From positions 1 to 51,740 of the forward strand of contig JAILAB010000057.1 in the NCBI GenBank assembly GCA_024681855.1: a stretch of 51,740 bases of DNA. The letters are read 5' to 3'. The position numbers were made by a program, and so were the translations under genes. Each line of letters opens with the position of its first letter. Within the stretch, counting starts at the first letter, position 1. Shown piece by piece: positions 50,797 to 51,740 of the stretch. The notes under the pieces are model-generated. The model worked only from the letters and a program-made list of their open reading frames with translations, was not told the origin of the DNA and ran no database searches. The DNA is from Elusimicrobiales bacterium. Its GTDB lineage: Bacteria > Elusimicrobiota > Elusimicrobia > Elusimicrobiales > UBA9959.

Positions 50797-50825
50797 TTGA
50801 CATATAACAAACATTCATGTATAAT
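50797..50825 (+). promoter_or_regulatory. Near-consensus sigma-70-type promoter
   Basis: TTGACA (50797-50802) and TATAAT (50820-50825) are both perfect and 17 bases apart, the best promoter in the window. It points at the winged-helix gene, 57 bases downstream of the -10 box. Confidence 0.82.
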
Positions 50826-50882
50826 ATGACTAATAAGGTTAATTAAATGACTTGCCTCGTTTGGCCATAAAAACTTTTAGAT

Positions 50883-51545
50883 ATGAACAATAATGACAAA
50901 TTCAAAATAAGAATAAAAATACCGTCCGGAGCCGAATTTGAGGCAGAAGGCCCAGAATCATTTATCATAGCCGAAAAAGAAAAATTTTTAAATTTCTTTA
51001 TAAATACTCTATATTCAAAAAAAATCAATCAAGATGAAGAAAATTTCAAACACTCATCAAATACAGAAGTATTAAAAAAAGACATGATAAATTATTCAGT
51101 TTCAAAAAAAGATGAGGAAACGGAAACTAATACTTATGGTTCGTTCCCAGTAACAGTTCAAAAAGGAGAAACTGGCGATAACGGACATTATAATCATGTC
51201 AATGAAAATGACTGGCAGAAAATAACGAAAACAGGGAAAGACGGACGGCTGATATTAATATCAAGGCCAATAACCATGCTTCCAGCAGATGCCATAATTA
51301 TATTATTGGCAGCAGAGCAACAGCTACAGAATATAAAAGGGATAACAGCATTGGCTTTATCAAGAATGCTGAAATCCTCAGGATTCCAGCCTCCAAGGCT
51401 AGACAGAGTATTAACAAACTATATTAGCCTTGGATATATAAGGCATGAAGGAACAAAGCGAAATCGAATCTACATGCTCACAGAAGAAGGATTTCAAAAA
51501 GCCGCGCTGCTGGCCCATTCAATGGCCCAGGAAATTAGTAAATAA
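50883..51545 (+). CDS. Probable DNA-binding protein with C-terminal winged-helix-like domain
   Basis: The 220-residue protein has a short N-terminal domain (KFKIRIKIPSGAEFEAEGPESFIIAEKEKFLNFF) and a polar linker. From about residue 125 there is a helical domain reading PADAIIILLAAEQQLQ, then ITALALSRMLKSSGFQPPRLDRVLTNYISLGYIRHEGTKRNRIYMLTEEGFQKA. The last part matches a winged helix of the type that ends in a wing strand and LTxEG. No Shine-Dalgarno site is visible. The upstream palindrome and half-sites suggest autoregulation. I do not recognise a named family; DNA binding is inferred. Confidence 0.7.
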   Translation: MNNNDKFKIRIKIPSGAEFEAEGPESFIIAEKEKFLNFFINTLYSKKINQDEENFKHSSNTEVLKKDMINYSVSKKDEETETNTYGSFPVTVQKGETGDNGHYNHVNENDWQKITKTGKDGRLILISRPITMLPADAIIILLAAEQQLQNIKGITALALSRMLKSSGFQPPRLDRVLTNYISLGYIRHEGTKRNRIYMLTEEGFQKAALLAHSMAQEISK

Positions 51546-51740
51546 TATATTAAATATATTTATATTAAAATAATATATAAAATTTAAAATAAATTAATAC
51601 ACTGCACAAACATCATCATTAGCAGATTAATACACTTGCCAGATTTTTACTATCATAATAATTTTTTAATATTGTGCATCAAATCATCTAAACAAAAAGA
51701 TATTTATAAATAATCTCTAATAAAATTATATTTTTTAATT
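51546..51740. other. AT-rich non-coding end of window
   Basis: Very AT-rich. The 11-mer ATTAATACACT occurs twice as a direct repeat (51593-51603 and 51627-51637). No gene or hairpin terminator is convincing. Confidence 0.5.

Larger units (their letters stand above)
50337..50882 (+). other. Non-coding AT-rich stretch with operator-like repeats
   Basis: Apart from the terminator at 50385-50414, this 546-base gap holds a 28-bp palindrome (50621-50648), further copies of its half-site, and a strong promoter (50797-50825) before the winged-helix gene. I see no protein-like frame. Confidence 0.7.

Noticed and set aside
51593-51637. Direct repeat ATTAATACACT as an attachment site
   Set aside because: Eleven bases repeated once in very AT-rich DNA, with no integrase nearby, is not enough.
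1-51740. CRISPR array, prophage or transposon
   Set aside because: No regularly spaced direct repeats, phage structural genes, transposase or integrase could be recognised; the only dispersed repeat is the 157-bp unit.

Overview
The window is bacterial chromosome of moderate to low GC, densely packed with operons that are often joined by 4-base ATGA overlaps. Three features suggest a diderm bacterium of the Elusimicrobiota type: a PorV/PorQ-family outer-membrane protein, directly upstream of it a giant exported kelch/fibronectin protein with a FlgD-like C-terminal domain, and several lipoproteins with clear lipoboxes. No phylum-defining marker is present, so this placement is an inference. 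There is no CRISPR array, prophage, transposase or integrase.

Layout. 1-5940 (minus strand) is a translation block: def-fmt-PASTA protein-rpe, then rpsP-khpA-trmD-rplS-rnhB-yraN, the last cut by the window edge. rimM is missing from its usual place, and the PASTA protein sits where a PASTA-type Ser/Thr kinase is often found but has no kinase domain. 6037-8709 (minus) encodes an APC permease fused to a UspA-like domain and an EIIA-like protein that seems to lack the phosphorylated histidine. 8753-10838 (plus) encodes a BadF-type sugar kinase, an inositol-phosphatase-family enzyme and a small membrane protein. 10898-12878 is a divergent esterase/ATP-grasp pair with only 25 bp between start codons, enclosed by two bidirectional terminators with the same stem. 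12942-13829 is a parvulin-type chaperone.

14032-23173 (minus) is an eight-gene operon: a short unknown protein, a MutL/GlmL-like ASKHA ATPase, a protein with barrel-sandwich-like and KOW-like segments, a GT-C-type membrane protein, and four proteins that look like one membrane complex (one resembling DUF6754). Neither glutamate mutase subunit is encoded nearby. This is the strongest candidate for an undescribed system.

23699-29386 holds envelope proteins, dtd, an MFS transporter and a CCA-adding enzyme. 29469-37637 carries tRNA-Gly(CCC), a membrane-anchored protein with a CBM48-like domain, the 2138-residue kelch/FN3 protein and its PorV-like partner. 37774-48691 is housekeeping: rsgA, a phosphoglucomutase, pcp, miaB, a PilZ protein, miaA, hflX, plsY, gpsA, a bifunctional-nuclease-family protein, a HU-like protein and a MerR-like regulator. 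From 48744 the DNA becomes AT-rich and sparse: tRNA-Pro(GGG), a small lipoprotein, a lysine/glutamate-rich exported protein, and a winged-helix-like protein behind a 28-bp palindrome and a near-ideal promoter.

Two patterns span the window. Many transcription units start with a TANAAT-like box only 6-8 bases before the ATG and no Shine-Dalgarno sequence, which points to leaderless mRNAs; internal genes often have good Shine-Dalgarno sites. A 157-bp intergenic repeat with a double hairpin occurs twice, in opposite orientations, near 23.5 kb and 49.1 kb.
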